Shown: piece by piece, positions 62,725 through 64,000 of the stretch
How the letters are laid out: every line of letters starts with the position of its first letter
Position numbering within the stretch: the stretch's first letter is position 1
Assembly: GCA_963780165.1 (NCBI GenBank)
Contig: CAWABB010000001.1
Coordinates: 1,922,001-1,986,000 of the forward strand
Direction of reading: 5' to 3'
Origin: CAWABB01 sp963780165
Lineage (GTDB): Bacteria > Bacteroidota > Ignavibacteria > UBA10030 > UBA6906
DNA: 64,000 bases
Translations under genes and position numbers: made by a program
Notes under the pieces: generated by a model
The model's input: only the letters and a program-made list of their open reading frames with translations
The model's database searches: none
What the model was told of the DNA's origin: nothing

Positions 62725-64000
62725 AGCGGCAGGTTGCGGGCAAGCGGTTCAGTATTCTCGGCGGTGCGCGTAGCGGCCTTGCTGCAGCCGGCCTCCTGAA
62801 GTCTGCGGGAGCGGAAGTGTTTCTGAGCGAGAAGGGTGAGGCGGCCGGGCTCGGATCTCTGCCCGAAGAGCTTGCGCGTCTGGGTGTTCCGGCAGAGTTC
62901 GGAGGACATACGGCGCGGGCGGTCGAGGGCGATGTGCTGGTGCTGAGCCCGGGAGTTCCGTCCACCGTTCCGCTGGTGAAGGAGGCGGTTGCCCGCGGGA
63001 TGGATGTGGTGAGCGAGCTGGAGGTGGCGAGCTGGTTCTGTCCGGGCCCGATTGTGGCCATCACGGGGACCAACGGGAAGACAACCACCACTGCGCTGAC
63101 GGGGAGGGTCCTCCAGGACGCGAAAGTCGGGTCGGTTGTTGCCGGCAATATCGGGACAGCGTTCTCGCAGGTCGTGACAGAGATGAGCGAAGGGGATGTG
63201 GCGATTCTGGAAGTCAGCAGCTTTCAACTCGACCACGTCAAGACGTTCCGGCCGCGGGTGTCGGTGCTGCTGAACATCACCCCGGACCATCTTGACCGCT
63301 ACGATCACCGGTTCGAGCTGTACCTCGCCTCGAAGCAGCGGGTGTTCGAAAATCAGGGAATGGGCGACACACTTATCTATAATAGTGGCGATCCGGCGAC
63401 CTGCGCCGCAGTTGAGGGGAAGGTGCCCGCGGGCGTTCGGACGCTGGCGTTCAGTCGCACGCAACGGGTTGATGCCGGGGCGTTTGTGAAGGACGAGGAC
63501 CTGGCGGTGGTGCTGGAGGGTGCCGTTGCGTCGGTTCTCCCCGTCTCGGAGATCAGCATTCGCGGCGCGCATAACCTCGAGAACGCGATGGCGGCTACGC
63601 TGGCCGGATGCGCCCTGGATGTGTCCGTGGCCTCGATCCGCGCGACGCTGAAGAATTTCAGGGGCGTCGAGCACCGCCTGGAATTTGTGCGGGAGCTGGA
63701 CGGCGTGTCGTATGTGAACGACTCGAAGGCCACCAACGTAGATGCCGTGTGGTATGCGCTCCAGAGCTTCACCTCTCCGATCGTCGTCCTGCTGGGTGGC
63801 CGGGACAAGGGGAACGATTATGCACGCTTGATGGACCCTGTGAGGAAGCACGTGCGTGCCATTGTCGCCATGGGCGAATCGGCCGAGAAGGTTCGCACGG
63901 CGTTCACCGGCGTCGTGCCGCTGGCGATGGCGAGGTCGATGGACGAGGCGATCCGCTCCGCGCGGGGCATGGCGCAGCGCGGAGACGTCGTGCTGCTGTC
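62721..64000 (+). CDS. murD: UDP-MurNAc-L-alanine D-glutamate ligase MurD (cut by window end)
   Basis: Adds D-Glu to UDP-MurNAc-L-Ala. The visible part (about 426 aa) begins MKRQVAGKRFSILGGARSG (in part) and has the ATP loop AITGTNGKTTTTAL (about residue 113), ILEVSSFQLD, and NDSKATNVDAVWYAL followed by LLGGRDKG. It overlaps mraY by 4 bp. The gene runs off the window; the missing end is short. Confidence 0.97.
   Translation, partial: MKRQVAGKRFSILGGARSGLAAAGLLKSAGAEVFLSEKGEAAGLGSLPEELARLGVPAEFGGHTARAVEGDVLVLSPGVPSTVPLVKEAVARGMDVVSELEVASWFCPGPIVAITGTNGKTTTTALTGRVLQDAKVGSVVAGNIGTAFSQVVTEMSEGDVAILEVSSFQLDHVKTFRPRVSVLLNITPDHLDRYDHRFELYLASKQRVFENQGMGDTLIYNSGDPATCAAVEGKVPAGVRTLAFSRTQRVDAGAFVKDEDLAVVLEGAVASVLPVSEISIRGAHNLENAMAATLAGCALDVSVASIRATLKNFRGVEHRLEFVRELDGVSYVNDSKATNVDAVWYALQSFTSPIVVLLGGRDKGNDYARLMDPVRKHVRAIVAMGESAEKVRTAFTGVVPLAMARSMDEAIRSARGMAQRGDVVLL

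Overview
The window looks like a 64 kb piece of a chromosome from a high-GC, Gram-negative (two-membrane) bacterium that spans the replication origin. The genes are housekeeping genes in tight operons. I saw no phage genes, transposases, CRISPR arrays, rRNA or recognisable tRNA. Evidence for two membranes: a YidC with a large periplasmic domain, a SurA-type chaperone, several signal peptides and lipoboxes, and a MurE with the DNPR motif of meso-diaminopimelate enzymes. The omega subunit (RpoZ) and the CoaBC lid resemble those of the Bacteroidota/Chlorobi/Ignavibacteria group, so I infer an FCB-group organism, possibly Ignavibacteria-like. No rRNA is present to confirm this.

Layout. 0.1-3.0 kb: secreted S9 peptidase with an extra C-terminal domain, plus a small membrane protein. 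3.0-9.0 kb (minus): M1 aminopeptidase, two sugar-ABC genes, rsgA. 9.2-14.8 kb: nfo (minus), then anmK, an orphan multi-PAS histidine kinase and the radical-SAM protein AmrS (plus). 14.8-21.9 kb (minus): yicC-gmk-rpoZ-coaBC-udg-dnaB-DUF1460-DUF4412, a probable single operon. 22.0-32.8 kb (plus): rqcH, a PLP-dependent sulfur enzyme, three parvulin-like genes and a MoxR/VWA pair. 32.8-42.7 kb (minus): dnaA, dnaN, recF, a DUF721 gene, gyrB, gyrA, a GNAT gene. 43.1-54.4 kb (plus): rpmH-rnpA-yidD-yidC, mnmE-mnmG-rsmG, murQ, mfd. 54.5-64.0 kb (plus): the dcw cluster mraZ-rsmH-ftsL-ftsI-murE-murF-mraY-murD, with murD cut by the window end.

How the genes fit together. The centre is a classic origin neighbourhood. 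The dnaN-dnaA gap holds an AT-rich stretch with DnaA-trio-like triplets next to a GC block and DnaA-box-like sites. The dnaA-rpmH gap holds two good DnaA boxes, which suggests a bipartite origin. Two perfect 16-bp parS palindromes flank mnmG, tying the region to ParB-based segregation. Replication (dnaA, dnaN, dnaB, gyrAB, recF), repair (nfo, udg, mfd), translation quality control (rqcH, rsgA, mnmEG, rsmG) and wall synthesis and recycling (dcw, anmK, murQ) are all present.

The least explained items are the perfect parS pair with a sharp drop in GC across mnmE-mnmG, the S9 peptidase fusion, the AmrS gene without its usual partners, the three-gene parvulin operon with a degenerate middle member, and a MoxR/VWA pair without a DUF58 gene. 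I did not find a convincing wholly new system.
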